A stretch of DNA of 40,897 nucleotides from a virus, in the IMG/VR virus record IMGVR_UViG_3300038701_000883, positions 1 to 40,897 of that record; one strand, given 5' to 3'. The translations under genes and the position numbers were made by a program. Below the pieces are notes generated by a model. The model searched no databases. It was not told the origin of the DNA and was given only the letters and a program-made list of their open reading frames with translations. This document shows positions 1 to 7,612 of the stretch, piece after piece (position 1 is the stretch's first letter; each line of letters begins with the position of its first letter).

Positions 1-733
1 CTCGGTAGGACATGAATGCCGTGTCGCGAGAGGCACTTGACGCTCCGCTGGTGGCGTCCGTGGATGCGTTGCCCAGAGAGTTGCTCTTGCCTGCCACGGA
101 ATGCGGGCTGTCGGTTTGGTTGCTGGAGCCAGACGGATAACCCGACGTTACATCGGTATTTCCATCGCCCAAATTCGCTTGCGTGTTGAAGTCTGCATAC
201 TCCACCAGATACAGCATCTGGATAGCAGACCACAGGGCAAAGTCGAGCTGATGCCAACCCGCCCCTACGTTTTCGGCAAGCGTCCGGCACTCGTCTCGCG
301 TTACCCCGACCAGCGGATAGATTCCTGACACGGATGCGAGCTTGTCATTCGACATGTCGAGATTGCTGGTCATGTCGTTGAGGTTCAGCCCCGACTTATA
401 GTTGCCGTCCGTCGCGTCCAAATAGCAGGCGTCATAAGCCCCGATGTAGCGGTAGTTGACCTCCGATCCCGCCTTCGTGAAAGCGGGATGCAGCGTGAAA
501 CCGGAAAGCGCGAGTTTCGACACCTGCCAAGTGTTCAGCGTACCGACGAGGGTGTGCTTGTAGTAGAACTTCGGAATCTCAACCATGACGTTTCCGTCCG
601 TGCCGTCGAGCACAGATGACGTCACGCCGTCAGCCTTGAGCGTACTGTCAGAGGCGTCAAGGTAATAGTTCACGCTGCCGTCCGCGTTCAGCACGCAGCG
701 TTTCATGTCGAGCCAAGGCCTAGAGTTGCTCAT
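1..733 (-). CDS. C-type-lectin-like receptor-binding tail protein, first copy, cut by the window start
   Basis: This is the 5' part (about 244 residues) of the gene present in full at 38425-39552. The two copies are identical over the shared length at an offset of 38819, so this is the other end of the same gene across the circular junction and not a second gene. It starts at ATG 733, 14 bases after the 125-residue gene upstream. See the full copy for function. Nothing in the sequence suggests that the truncation is biological. Confidence 0.85.
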   Translation of the reverse strand, partial: MSNSRPWLDMKRCVLNADGSVNYYLDASDSTLKADGVTSSVLDGTDGNVMVEIPKFYYKHTLVGTLNTWQVSKLALSGFTLHPAFTKAGSEVNYRYIGAYDACYLDATDGNYKSGLNLNDMTSNLDMSNDKLASVSGIYPLVGVTRDECRTLAENVGAGWHQLDFALWSAIQMLYLVEYADFNTQANLGDGNTDVTSGYPSGSSNQTDSPHSVAGKSNSLGNASTDATSGASSASRDTAFMSYR

Positions 734-746
734 TTATTTGTCCCAT

Positions 747-1124
747 TCATAGCTCTGGCTCCGGGAACCAGCCTTGGGCATCTGCCTCGGCATCGGTGAG
801 TGCGTTGGCTTGCAGCGTTGGCGGCAGAAGTTCGGCCACGGTCAGGGTGCTATCCCGCGCGGCTTCTAGAACGGCGGCGAGTTCATCCTGCTCTTGCTGC
901 GGGATCGGCAGTGCCGAGACGAATGCAGCGATGTCGGCATCGGGCGCGACGCGCTGGGTATAGGTGTCGGGGATCGAGAGGGCCACGTCGCCGGACTGCG
1001 GGTGGATGATCCAGCCCACCGCGTAGCGGGTCGTGCCCGTGGCGGTCGGAACAGCCAGCGCCCAGAGCGCGGCGCTCATGGCCTGCGCGTAGTCGATGGT
1101 GGGGTGGGAGAGGGAGAGAATCAT
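747..1124 (-). CDS. Small protein between adhesin and receptor-binding protein (possible fibre assembly protein), copy 1
   Basis: A 125-residue protein whose ATG overlaps the adhesin stop (ATGA), so the two are probably translationally coupled. I do not recognise a domain. The N-terminal half is mixed α/β in composition, the middle is Gln/Glu/Ala-rich and probably helical, and it ends in GWFPEPEL. The 82-residue protein at 38166-38414, which follows the other tail-tip gene, ends in the similar GWFPEMTP. Position directly after a fibre-type gene is typical of tail fibre assembly chaperones, which is an inference only. An identical copy lies at 39566-39943 because of the terminal overlap. Confidence 0.75.
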   Translation of the reverse strand: MILSLSHPTIDYAQAMSAALWALAVPTATGTTRYAVGWIIHPQSGDVALSIPDTYTQRVAPDADIAAFVSALPIPQQEQDELAAVLEAARDSTLTVAELLPPTLQANALTDAEADAQGWFPEPEL

Positions 1125-2674
1125 GACGCAGTCCCCGAGATGCCATAGCGGTCCAGCATGGACTGCTCAATCGCCACCCGATCTGTGGCGTCGCCTACTA
1201 CGATGACCTCTGCGAGTTGGTCGCTTAAGGCAGCAGTGATAACGCTGCCAGAAATATAAGCTCCGACCGTTAGTGGAGCCGTTGTATCGTTCAGCGTACT
1301 AAAACTGTCGTCACGGATTACGGTTGGCGACGTGACAGCCACGCCGTCCAGATACAACGTCAGCGCGCTAGATTCCCACTTGAACGCCACGACATGAAAA
1401 CCGGATGAAGAAACCCCCGATCTGTAAGCCTTGAGGTTTGAAGCGGTGCCGTCCTCGCTCAATGCCACATTTAAGCGGTTATCAAATTCCCCAATCACCC
1501 AGCTGCGTTCGTCAATTCCTGAATTATATGATCCTGCCGCCGTAGATAGGCTGGCATTGTTAGCAAACTCAACCACCACCGCGACATATAGGCTCGTGCG
1601 ATTACCGCCGACCGGCGACGCTGCCTCCAGAATGCTGGTGCCGCCGAAATCAGGCGCAGGCTCTCCGTTGATGTTCTCGACGCTGCCGCTCGTAACGATC
1701 TGCGGCTGCTCGGCTGCGGTCGCTTGATCAACGTCAAGCGCAGAGCCGGACTGATCATAGATAGTGGCGACGAAACCGTTATTGGCGCCCGTAAATGTGG
1801 TAAGCGCGCTCTGATCCAGCTCGCTTGCGTCGTTGAACCCGATGTCCTGCTCAGTGTTGTCGGAGGACCGCCGCACGCGCACACCGTCGCCCGTGTAAGC
1901 AGAGCGAAGCTGGAACGCCGTCGAGTACGCTGCGAGGACGTTGGAGACGCCATCGAGGGGGAGCGTCACCGAAGAGTCTAGCGTCTGCGTATAGGTATCG
2001 GCAGAGCTGTCCCACGTTACTTCCGAGAACGCGCCACTAACCGCTGTAATTTGCCCGCTCGCCACACTCTCGGCCGAGTCGGTCCGCACCTGCCCGCCGG
2101 ACGTGTTGGTCTCCGTCTGGACCGCGCGCACGTATTCATTTTCGTCGGCGCTGACGAGGGTATAGGTGGCCGAGGTCGCTCCAGAGATGTCCGCCCAGCC
2201 CGTAGAGCCGTCGGCCGATCTTTGCCACTGCCACGTCCGCGTCGGGGTAGGCGTGCCGGTAACGGATGCCGCCGTGGCAGTGAGGGTCGAGCCCACCGTC
2301 TCGGTGCCCGAAATCGTCGGCACCCCAGAGATGACCGGCCCGGCCTCGATCGTGCTCGCCGCGCTCTCGGCGGTGTCGCTGCCCTGAGAGTTGGTCTCGG
2401 TTTGCACAACCGTGATGTCGGCATTTCCGTCTGCCGAGACAAGCGTGTACGTGGATGAAGTCGCCCCACTGATCGGCGTGCCGTCGCGTTCCCATTGCCA
2501 CGTCGTCGCAGGCGTCGGGTTGCCCGTAACGGACGCTGCGGTCGCGGTTAGGGTATTGCCCTCGTACAGCGTGCCCGAGATGGTCGGCAGGCCCGTGATA
2601 GACGGAACAGCCGCTCCGCCACCGCCGATGAGCGGCCAGTACGGCAGCCCTAGGCCGAGACCTACTGACGACAC
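1121..2674 (-). CDS. Tail adhesin with two Ig-like repeats and a GH54/LamG-like C-terminal domain
   Basis: About 517 residues. I chose GTG at 2674 because it follows the stop of the upstream gene (2685) and has a GAGG Shine-Dalgarno eight bases ahead; the longer frame to 2758 would run through the upstream gene. A short Gly-rich head is followed by two similar Ig-like repeats of about 85 residues (each with TLTATAASVTG, W-Q-W and YTLVSAD signatures). The C-terminal domain of about 290 residues carries motifs such as RVRRSSDN, DIGF and IYDQSG. These are typical of phage proteins annotated as arabinofuranosidase-B-like (GH54) or concanavalin-like domains. It probably binds or trims surface glycan at the tail tip. 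The C-terminal part has visibly lower GC than its neighbours. A second allele, with a different stalk, lies at 39940-40897. Confidence 0.85.
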   Translation of the reverse strand: MSSVGLGLGLPYWPLIGGGGAAVPSITGLPTISGTLYEGNTLTATAASVTGNPTPATTWQWERDGTPISGATSSTYTLVSADGNADITVVQTETNSQGSDTAESAASTIEAGPVISGVPTISGTETVGSTLTATAASVTGTPTPTRTWQWQRSADGSTGWADISGATSATYTLVSADENEYVRAVQTETNTSGGQVRTDSAESVASGQITAVSGAFSEVTWDSSADTYTQTLDSSVTLPLDGVSNVLAAYSTAFQLRSAYTGDGVRVRRSSDNTEQDIGFNDASELDQSALTTFTGANNGFVATIYDQSGSALDVDQATAAEQPQIVTSGSVENINGEPAPDFGGTSILEAASPVGGNRTSLYVAVVVEFANNASLSTAAGSYNSGIDERSWVIGEFDNRLNVALSEDGTASNLKAYRSGVSSSGFHVVAFKWESSALTLYLDGVAVTSPTVIRDDSFSTLNDTTAPLTVGAYISGSVITAALSDQLAEVIVVGDATDRVAIEQSMLDRYGISGTAS

Positions 2675-2684
2675 GGGCCCGGCC

Positions 2685-2939
2685 TCAGTACAGCAGCACG
2701 GCGTCTGCCGGCGCCGCGGTAATGTAGTTGCCGCCGAGCGGGTGGTAGCCGACCTCAAGGGTGCCGAAGGAGACGTCGGAACCGTCGGAGTTGCGGAGCG
2801 TCACGGCACCAGCAGTGACGATCCGGATGCTGCGAAAGGGCCGCGTGAGCTCAGTGCCGGTGCCGACGTTCGAAACCGTGTCGTAGTCGTTCGCGGGGCC
2901 TGCCCGGTCGAAGCTCGTCAATCCGCCGATGCGCGCCAT
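2685..2939 (-). CDS. Small β-rich virion protein, spike-base-like
   Basis: 84 residues, ten bases after terL, just upstream of the adhesin. The pattern is an N-terminal turn-rich segment, then an arginine-containing β-strand (RSIRIV), a VTLRNSDG turn, and a GYHPL strand ending in AVLLY. Small phage proteins of this length and pattern occur next to tail spikes and are sometimes named spike base proteins. The link is from memory of the pattern, not an alignment. A structural role is inferred from the position. Confidence 0.7.
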   Translation of the reverse strand: MARIGGLTSFDRAGPANDYDTVSNVGTGTELTRPFRSIRIVTAGAVTLRNSDGSDVSFGTLEVGYHPLGGNYITAAPADAVLLY

Positions 2940-2948
2940 GCTGGATCC

Positions 2949-4412
2949 TCACTCGAAGATGGAGGCGGGCGGCGCCCATTCCTCCACGTCGTTGAACTCT
3001 CGAGACCAGGACTGATCGAACATCGCCCGGTCTCCTTCGCCTTCGCCCAAGAGCCCGTAGTGCAGAGCTTCCACATAGTGGGACTCAGGGGTCTTTTCTG
3101 GCTTGTCGGTGTACCGCTCCTGGCCTGCCGCCTGAACCCGGCGCATGTAGTAGCTGCCGGCAAGGCCGCGGACGATGTTTCGGCAGGTGGAGGATACGAT
3201 GATCGCAGGCTCACCGTCGATCATCGATGTGAGCAAGCTGTCAAGGGCCTCGCGCCTCATGATGGGGTCGTTCGTGGGCGCCGGGAAGCAGTCGATCTGC
3301 TCGGACTGCAGCGCCATGATCGGCGAGAGATCGTCGGACTGCGCCAGGTCGTCGCCGGCAGGATCTCCCCAGAACCGGAACGTGCTCGAGGGGTAGCGGG
3401 CGTTGAGGTACGCCCGGAGCTCGCGGCCGAACTTCTTGGCGCCGGAGTTCACCATCCCGAACTCGTCAAAGACCAACCACTGCCCGCTGGTCTGCTGCTG
3501 CATGATTGCGGCGGACGGGGTGCGCCCGAAGTCGATGCCCAGAATGACCGGGATGCCCGGGTAGGGCTCGAATCCGCTCAGGTCCGCGACGTGATACCGC
3601 TGGCTGAAATCCGGATGGACAGGCCGGCCGTCCACGACATGCACGAATTCGTTCGCTAGGTTCGCACGAATCCAGTCCTCGCGTTTCCCGCCCAGCTGGC
3701 GCTGGTAGTACCCGGGCGGCAGGTTCTGCAGGTTCTCGGCTGACGGGTTCACGACCCACTTACCGGACTCCTTGCGGACGCCGCCGGGCTGGATGAAGAC
3801 CTCCCACCCTTCCGGCATCGGCTTCGTCTTCAGCGCCACCTCGCCCAGCCAGTGATCCGCTGCTGGCGCGTTCGAGGTCATCCAGGCGCCGTACCAGTAG
3901 TCCCCGTAGCTCGCTCGAGCCGGGAAGCGCCCGATCCGGCCGAGCAGCATGTCGATCACGCTCTTCGCGAGCTCCTTGCCCTCGTCCATGGCAACCCAGG
4001 TCAGCTGCAGGCCTCGAGCCTTCTTGACGTGGTCCTCACGGTCGAAGGCCAGGAAAAGAACCTCGACCTCGGCGTAGGTCCCGTCGGGCCGCTTGTAGCT
4101 GTAGGTGTGCTGCGGGAACGGCGACATGGTGAAGTCGCCTAGGTGGACCGGCGCGTATTCCTTGTAGTCCTTGATCGTGGTGGCGATGAGCTCGGAGTAG
4201 GTGTTCCGGACGATGGCGCCTCGAGACCGCCGCACCATTCGGCTATCGATCTCCACGGCCTTCTGGCAGTCGGAGCGGCGCATGGCCTCGAAGATGGACG
4301 CGGAAGTCTTCCCGGACCCCAGCGGGCCGATGATCGTGCGGAAAAAGGCGTCCGAATCGTGGAACTGCCTGAGTGTGCTGCCCTGGGGGCGGTACTCGAT
4401 GGCGGTCGGCAT
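2949..4412 (-). CDS. terL: Terminase large subunit (packaging ATPase and nuclease)
   Basis: 487 residues, the usual length. It is the motor that pumps DNA through the portal and cuts the concatemer. The Walker A motif is GPLGSGKT at residues 29-36 and Walker B is WVAMDE with D143 and E144. The C-terminal RNase H-like nuclease shows LGIDFGRT (D294), FWGDPAG (D350) and a late SHYVEALHYG segment where other terminases carry the last acidic residue. The start ATG overlaps the stop of a 31-residue gene (ATGA). It lies 3.3 kb downstream of the best small-subunit candidate, with an accessory block between them. Confidence 0.97.
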   Translation of the reverse strand: MPTAIEYRPQGSTLRQFHDSDAFFRTIIGPLGSGKTSASIFEAMRRSDCQKAVEIDSRMVRRSRGAIVRNTYSELIATTIKDYKEYAPVHLGDFTMSPFPQHTYSYKRPDGTYAEVEVLFLAFDREDHVKKARGLQLTWVAMDEGKELAKSVIDMLLGRIGRFPARASYGDYWYGAWMTSNAPAADHWLGEVALKTKPMPEGWEVFIQPGGVRKESGKWVVNPSAENLQNLPPGYYQRQLGGKREDWIRANLANEFVHVVDGRPVHPDFSQRYHVADLSGFEPYPGIPVILGIDFGRTPSAAIMQQQTSGQWLVFDEFGMVNSGAKKFGRELRAYLNARYPSSTFRFWGDPAGDDLAQSDDLSPIMALQSEQIDCFPAPTNDPIMRREALDSLLTSMIDGEPAIIVSSTCRNIVRGLAGSYYMRRVQAAGQERYTDKPEKTPESHYVEALHYGLLGEGEGDRAMFDQSWSREFNDVEEWAPPASIFE

Positions 4413-4507
4413 CAGGCTTCGTCATCTCCGAACAGGTCGAATTGGCAGGGCGGCCAGGGCCAAGGTCCGCCGAGCATGTAGTCGCCCATCTGCTCCCACC
4501 ACGTCAT
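4412..4507 (-). CDS. Tiny Trp/Pro-rich protein upstream of terL
   Basis: A 31-residue frame that starts with ATG overlapping the stop of the preceding gene (ATGA) and ends with TGA overlapping the ATG of terL. It begins MTWWEQMGDYMLGG, has a WPWPP core and an acidic end (GDDEA). The perfect double coupling and lack of any leftover spacing argue that it is translated. I do not recognise the product. Confidence 0.6.
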   Translation of the reverse strand: MTWWEQMGDYMLGGPWPWPPCQFDLFGDDEA

Positions 4508-4785
4508 CCCTCACCCCCTTCGCCCAGCAGGGCGCGGTCTACGCGGTCCACGATGCTCGGCTCGGTGCTGTGGTCAGCCACGAACGTAAGCGCCGCCTCC
4601 AACTTCGCCACCCGCTCCCGCAGCGCGGCGATCTCGGCGTCGGCGTCGTTCGCGATGTCTGCACAAGCGTGCCGTGCGTCGCGGTGCCCCTCCTTGTACT
4701 CCATCGAGCAGTCCATGCGGACGCGCCCATTGGGGTACTTCGGCTGCACGTTCATCATGGCGCCGTGATAGCTCCGCTCACCCAT
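4504..4785 (-). CDS. Hypothetical accessory protein with C-terminal coiled coil
   Basis: 93 residues from ATG 4785, which overlaps the end of the upstream gene by eight bases. The N-terminal half has MGERSYHG and a short CSMEYKEGH segment. Residues of about 45 to 75 form a heptad-like helix (EIAALRERVAKLEAAL). Function unknown; it belongs to the run of short, overlapping accessory genes between 4.4 and 7.6 kb. Confidence 0.7.
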   Translation of the reverse strand: MGERSYHGAMMNVQPKYPNGRVRMDCSMEYKEGHRDARHACADIANDADAEIAALRERVAKLEAALTFVADHSTEPSIVDRVDRALLGEGGEG

Positions 4786-5131
4786 CTTCGCGGCCCTCCA
4801 TGATCTCAGCAGCCCGCTCAAACAGCGGATCTGCGCGGACACCCTGCTTGAACATGCACAGCCCCACCTCCCGCAGCGCAGCCGCCACGGTCGGGGTGTG
4901 GGGCTGCTCCCGGTCCCCGCGCACGTCGGAGCCGGTGATGTCAAGGTCCGCCGCGTCGGCCAAGGCTTCGCGCCACGACTGGTCCTCTGCGTCTAGCGTC
5001 AGCCGGTCCAGCTCGTCGGCCGTGTCGAGGAGTGCAACTGCGTCTCGGTAAGGGATCATGAGGCCGTCGCCGTCAGCCATTGCCTGCAACGCTTCCCGCA
5101 ACTCCTCCCGCCGTTCCTTGCTGATGCTCAT
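4778..5131 (-). CDS. Hypothetical acidic helical accessory protein
   Basis: 117 residues, starting ATG 5131 in an ATGA overlap with the upstream gene. It is rich in Glu, Asp, Ala and Leu, with a predicted all-helical pattern. The C-terminal part includes AAALREVGLCMFKQG, a layout often seen in small phage proteins about rows or columns of accessory regions, none of which I can name. No membrane segment. Confidence 0.75.
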   Translation of the reverse strand: MSISKERREELREALQAMADGDGLMIPYRDAVALLDTADELDRLTLDAEDQSWREALADAADLDITGSDVRGDREQPHTPTVAAALREVGLCMFKQGVRADPLFERAAEIMEGREDG

Positions 5132-5583
5132 TCGGTGTCCTCCTCGGGTTTAAGCCAGACGTGGTATCGACCGGGCTCAATCGGCGAGATGTTGACTAGC
5201 AAAAAGGGGTTTTCGACCGGGCCGCAAGTGCCGTCTTCAAAAATCTCTTGGAAGCCGTCTGATTCGTGCACCCCCGCGTCGATCCACCTGCTGTCGGTGG
5301 GGAGGGGCAGGCACGCGTCGGCGACTTGCAGCCATACCTCAGCGTGAGGGATGTCGATCGTCTGCCACGGCTCGTCCGTGTATCGCCTGCGCGCCGCCTC
5401 CGTTACGGCTGCGACAGGCACGGCGGGCAGCGGTGGCGGCAGCCCCGGTCCCTCTGGCATGGCGTCGAGAATGGCGTCGATGTACGCCACAATGGCTACC
5501 GGCAGGCGCGGGTTCACGTCTCCCGGTGAAATCTCTTCCACGATGTCGCGTAGCGCCTTCAGCCTCTCTTGTGCGTCAGTCAT
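5128..5583 (-). CDS. Hypothetical accessory protein
   Basis: 151 residues. The N-terminal 40 residues form an acidic amphipathic helix, followed by a Pro-rich linker around residue 50. A C-terminal β-rich segment follows, with W and G/P residues (EVWLQVADACLPLP, PGRYHVWLKPEED). The linker suggests two domains. ATGA-type overlap on the downstream side and an eight-base overlap upstream. No recognised family. Confidence 0.75.
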   Translation of the reverse strand: MTDAQERLKALRDIVEEISPGDVNPRLPVAIVAYIDAILDAMPEGPGLPPPLPAVPVAAVTEAARRRYTDEPWQTIDIPHAEVWLQVADACLPLPTDSRWIDAGVHESDGFQEIFEDGTCGPVENPFLLVNISPIEPGRYHVWLKPEEDTE

Positions 5584-5788
5584 GGCGGGGCTCCTCCAGC
5601 AGTGATTGCACGACGTCCTCGCCTACACCGAGCGCCGCCGCTACGGCCGCAATCTCCATCCCGGACGAAATCAACTTTGCAACGTCGCTTCGTGTCGGGC
5701 CTTCGCCATCCCCGAGCATTGCGTCCCATGTGTCGCCGACCACGTTCACGGCGGACTTCACTGCGTCGTCAAAGACACCGAACATCAC
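5576..5788 (-). CDS. Hypothetical small protein
   Basis: 70 residues, beginning at the first of two adjacent ATG codons (5788, 5785); the second gives the ATGA overlap with the upstream stop and is equally likely. It has a short N-terminal helix and a C-terminal Ala/Val-rich helix-turn-helix-like stretch (DVAKLISSGMEIAAVAAALG, then VGEDVVQSLL). That could be a small DNA-binding fold, but this is weak evidence. Confidence 0.7.
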   Translation of the reverse strand: MMFGVFDDAVKSAVNVVGDTWDAMLGDGEGPTRSDVAKLISSGMEIAAVAAALGVGEDVVQSLLEEPRHD

Positions 5789-6078
5789 TTTCCTCCTGCG
5801 CTCTCGTCTGTGGGGCGGCGGGCTTCGCGGTTGCGGACGAAGCCTTCCACGTCGCCTACGCGCGTCCTGCCGCGCCAGCGGAACCGAGTTCGCGACGGCC
5901 AGTAATCAAGCCGGTCTCCAAGCAACGTTCGGCTCCAGTGGTAGGGCGTGTGTTTCGTCCAGCCTTCAGGGTTTGCGGCGGCTAGGTTCCGTTCACGCCG
6001 CTCGTCAAATTCAACGGACTTCATGTAGCCCATCCACGCAATGTCGCTAGCGTTTTCGTGCGGTTTCTTCCTGCTCAT
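5785..6078 (-). CDS. Hypothetical basic protein
   Basis: 97 residues from ATG 6078 (ATGA overlap with the upstream gene). It opens MSRKKPHENASDIAWMGY and is Arg- and Trp-rich (LDYWPSRTRFRWRGRTR). The C-terminal tail EARRPTDES is encoded by a 21-base sequence repeated at the end of the next gene upstream (5802-5822 and 6104-6124). No domain recognised. Confidence 0.75.
   Translation of the reverse strand: MSRKKPHENASDIAWMGYMKSVEFDERRERNLAAANPEGWTKHTPYHWSRTLLGDRLDYWPSRTRFRWRGRTRVGDVEGFVRNREARRPTDESAGGK
5802..5822. repeat. 21-base direct repeat at gene ends (partner 6104-6124)
   Basis: TCTCGTCTGTGGGGCGGCGGG (first 20 shown here as the core minus the last base) occurs at 5802-5822 and 6104-6124. 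Each encodes RRPTDE near the C-terminus of a different protein. Same class of boundary sequence as the hairpin repeats. Confidence 0.75.
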
Positions 6079-6314
6079 GCTTCCCCCTCGCCCGCATCGG
6101 GCTTCTCGTCTGTGGGGCGGCGGGTCCAGGCCACCCATACCGTCCCGACGATGGTGCTAAGGCCGGCGCGCCCCCATATATCCTCTCGCCTGACGTACGG
6201 GCGCCTTACCTCGCCCTTGATGGCCCACTCCCCATCACCAGAAAGCCTCCAGCCGATAGTGCCGCAGGGCATAGCGACAACGTGGAGTGGGCGGCTGTTT
6301 CCTTCGGCGCTCAC
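6075..6314 (-). CDS. Hypothetical β-rich protein
   Basis: 79 residues from ATG 6314, overlapping the upstream stop. The body is β-rich with Gly and Trp (MPCGTIGWRLSGDGEWAIKG). The end, RRPTDEKPDAGEGEA, is encoded by the repeated boundary sequence described separately. Function unknown. Confidence 0.7.
   Translation of the reverse strand: MSAEGNSRPLHVVAMPCGTIGWRLSGDGEWAIKGEVRRPYVRREDIWGRAGLSTIVGTVWVAWTRRPTDEKPDAGEGEA
6090..6102. repeat. Gene-boundary hairpin repeat, copy 1 of 3
   Basis: GCCCGCATCGGGC, a five-pair stem with a CAT loop. Exact copies at 6326-6338 and 6516-6528. Each encodes the end of one gene (PDAG) and lies about ten to fifteen bases before the start of the next, followed on the minus strand by a G/A-rich ribosome site. 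A second, 21-base repeat links the gene ends at 5802-5822 and 6104-6124. Confidence 0.8.
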
Positions 6315-6496
6315 GCTCCCCCCTTGCCCGCATCGGGCTGGTGTGCGTTGGGCTTCCAGATTCGCCGCCCCACATCAAGACCCTTGAGGAAAGCGTCGCT
6401 GCGCCCCGACCACCCATGCAGCCACCCTGCGGCGTAGCTTCCGATTGCGAGCATCACCGCAAGGAACGCGACCTCTGACCCCGTCATCTCACCCAT
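6311..6496 (-). CDS. Small membrane protein
   Basis: 61 residues from ATG 6496; an in-frame ATG at 6487 is the alternative and would leave no overlap. Residues of about 8 to 27 (VAFLAVMLAIGSYAAGWLHG) form one transmembrane segment, followed by a basic, presumably cytoplasmic tail ending NAHQPDAGKGGA. That tail is encoded by the boundary repeat. Role unknown; small inner-membrane proteins in phage accessory blocks sometimes act in superinfection exclusion. Confidence 0.7.
   Translation of the reverse strand: MGEMTGSEVAFLAVMLAIGSYAAGWLHGWSGRSDAFLKGLDVGRRIWKPNAHQPDAGKGGA
6326..6338. repeat. Gene-boundary hairpin repeat, copy 2 of 3
   Basis: Exact copy of the hairpin at 6090-6102, at the end of the small membrane protein gene. 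The flanks (CCCTTG before, TGGTG after) also match copy 3 almost fully. Confidence 0.8.
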
Positions 6497-6944
6497 CGGC
6501 CTGCCCCTCCCCCTCGCCCGCATCGGGCTGGTGCATCGCGTCTCGGAGCGCCACGGCGTCACACAGTGCGTTGTGCGGGATGCGTGAATGCGTCGCAGTG
6601 TCGGGGAGGCTCTGGTCGATTTCGAAAGTCAGGGGAGGCGTGTCTACCCGCTGGCCCGGACCGATAATCAGCGCCTGACAGAAGTGGGCGATGTCTTCCG
6701 GCCAGTCCGCGACAATGTGGCAAGCCGAGTAGCCAGACAGGTAGCGGGCGAGGCTGCGTGCCAGCAGCTCGCGGGACGCCAGCGGCTCCTGATTAAGAAC
6801 GGGCATGACGTGTTGAGCCACCCACGGCCCTGGGCACATGCAAGGCAGCACCTCGTACCACGCAGTACCGTCTTCGCACGCAAGCGCCATTGAAATCAGC
6901 TCGCCACGAAACTCGTTGAACTCGCAATCGACATAGAACTTCAT
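6489..6944 (-). CDS. DEDD-type 3'-5' exonuclease (DnaQ/RNase T fold)
   Basis: 151 residues from ATG 6944. The N-terminal strand FYVDCEF carries the D6/E8 pair, ADWPED around D80 supplies the third acid, and HNALCDA (H124, D129) is the final DEDDh motif. This is the arrangement of the small Rv2179c-like and RNase T-like exonucleases, which remove nucleotides from the 3' end of RNA or DNA with two metal ions. It is coupled by overlap to genes on both sides. Substrate (host RNA, phage DNA ends) cannot be told. The tail HQPDAGEGEG is encoded by the boundary repeat and lies outside the fold. Confidence 0.82.
   Translation of the reverse strand: MKFYVDCEFNEFRGELISMALACEDGTAWYEVLPCMCPGPWVAQHVMPVLNQEPLASRELLARSLARYLSGYSACHIVADWPEDIAHFCQALIIGPGQRVDTPPLTFEIDQSLPDTATHSRIPHNALCDAVALRDAMHQPDAGEGEGQADG
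6516..6528. repeat. Gene-boundary hairpin repeat, copy 3 of 3
   Basis: Exact copy of the hairpin at 6090-6102, at the end of the DEDD exonuclease gene. The exonuclease core ends just before it, so the repeat only adds a tail. Confidence 0.8.
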
Positions 6945-7555
6945 GCCTGCCCCTCCCCATCGTCGGAGGCGAGGGCGGCGATGCGTCTCAACGCTGCGCA
7001 AGCCGTGATGAACTCGTTGGTGGGCGGCTCGCGGTCCATCTTATCCAGCGCAGCACGCGCGATGCTCGCTGCCTTGCCCTCCACCCCCTCGGCAGCGGCG
7101 GGGCGGGCGAGGGCTCGCACGCAGAGCCTCAGCTCGCGCGCGATTTCCGCGCGCGCCGGGCGCTTCGAGTCGTCCAGCATGTTCGCCGCAGTGGTCAACG
7201 CGGCGCGATACCGGCGCGCCTCCCTCAGCCCCTCCGGCTCCGGGGCGTCCTGCGGGGCTGCGAACCGCTCCAGCGCGTAACGGACCACGCCCACGATGCG
7301 CCGCCGAACTTCGCCGAAATCCGCATCGTCGCGGATCAGTCCGCCGACCAGGCGGGCGCTGTCGTTGCAGGAGACCAGGGCGTGCAAGATGTCTGTGTCG
7401 GTGGGGGCGGGGCCGGAGGTGGCGTCCACCCGCTCGTCCTGCGGGGCTGCGGTGGCGAGGGCCATGATGTGCGCCGTGGCGCCTTCTTCGGTCCACTCGC
7501 CGTCCATCGCGTGGCGGATCGCTTTCCGCACCGCGCTCTCTGGTATGTACCTCAT
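6941..7555 (-). CDS. Hypothetical Ala/Arg-rich helical protein
   Basis: 204 residues, first gene after a 176-base spacer holding a candidate promoter. The sequence is almost entirely helical, with many Ala, Arg, Glu and Asp. Segments include AVRKAIRHAMDGEW near the N-terminus and FITACAALRRIAALASDD near the end. The Shine-Dalgarno GAAGGAGA sits a few bases before ATG 7555. I do not recognise a family. Confidence 0.75.
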   Translation of the reverse strand: MRYIPESAVRKAIRHAMDGEWTEEGATAHIMALATAAPQDERVDATSGPAPTDTDILHALVSCNDSARLVGGLIRDDADFGEVRRRIVGVVRYALERFAAPQDAPEPEGLREARRYRAALTTAANMLDDSKRPARAEIARELRLCVRALARPAAAEGVEGKAASIARAALDKMDREPPTNEFITACAALRRIAALASDDGEGQA

Positions 7556-7612
7556 ACTGCCGTCTCCTTCGGCCTGCTCTCTCGCGTCGGCCGGCTGTGA
7601 GTGTCGAGGTAG

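Larger units (their letters stand above)
1..1960. repeat. Terminal repeat, left copy (matches 38820-40779)
   Basis: Identical to 38820-40779 over the first 1906 bases, then two substitutions (1907 A/C, 1934 G/A) and an abrupt end of similarity after 1960. It covers the 5' part of the receptor-binding gene, the 125-residue gene and most of the adhesin's C-terminal domain. The simplest reading is the overlap of a circular or circularly permuted genome. Confidence 0.95.

Noticed and set aside
2391-3659. Long plus-strand open frame (422 codons) opposite the adhesin and terL
   Set aside because: High GC leaves open frames opposite real genes; the composition is Arg/Val/Asp-rich filler without domains, and the minus strand has terL motifs.
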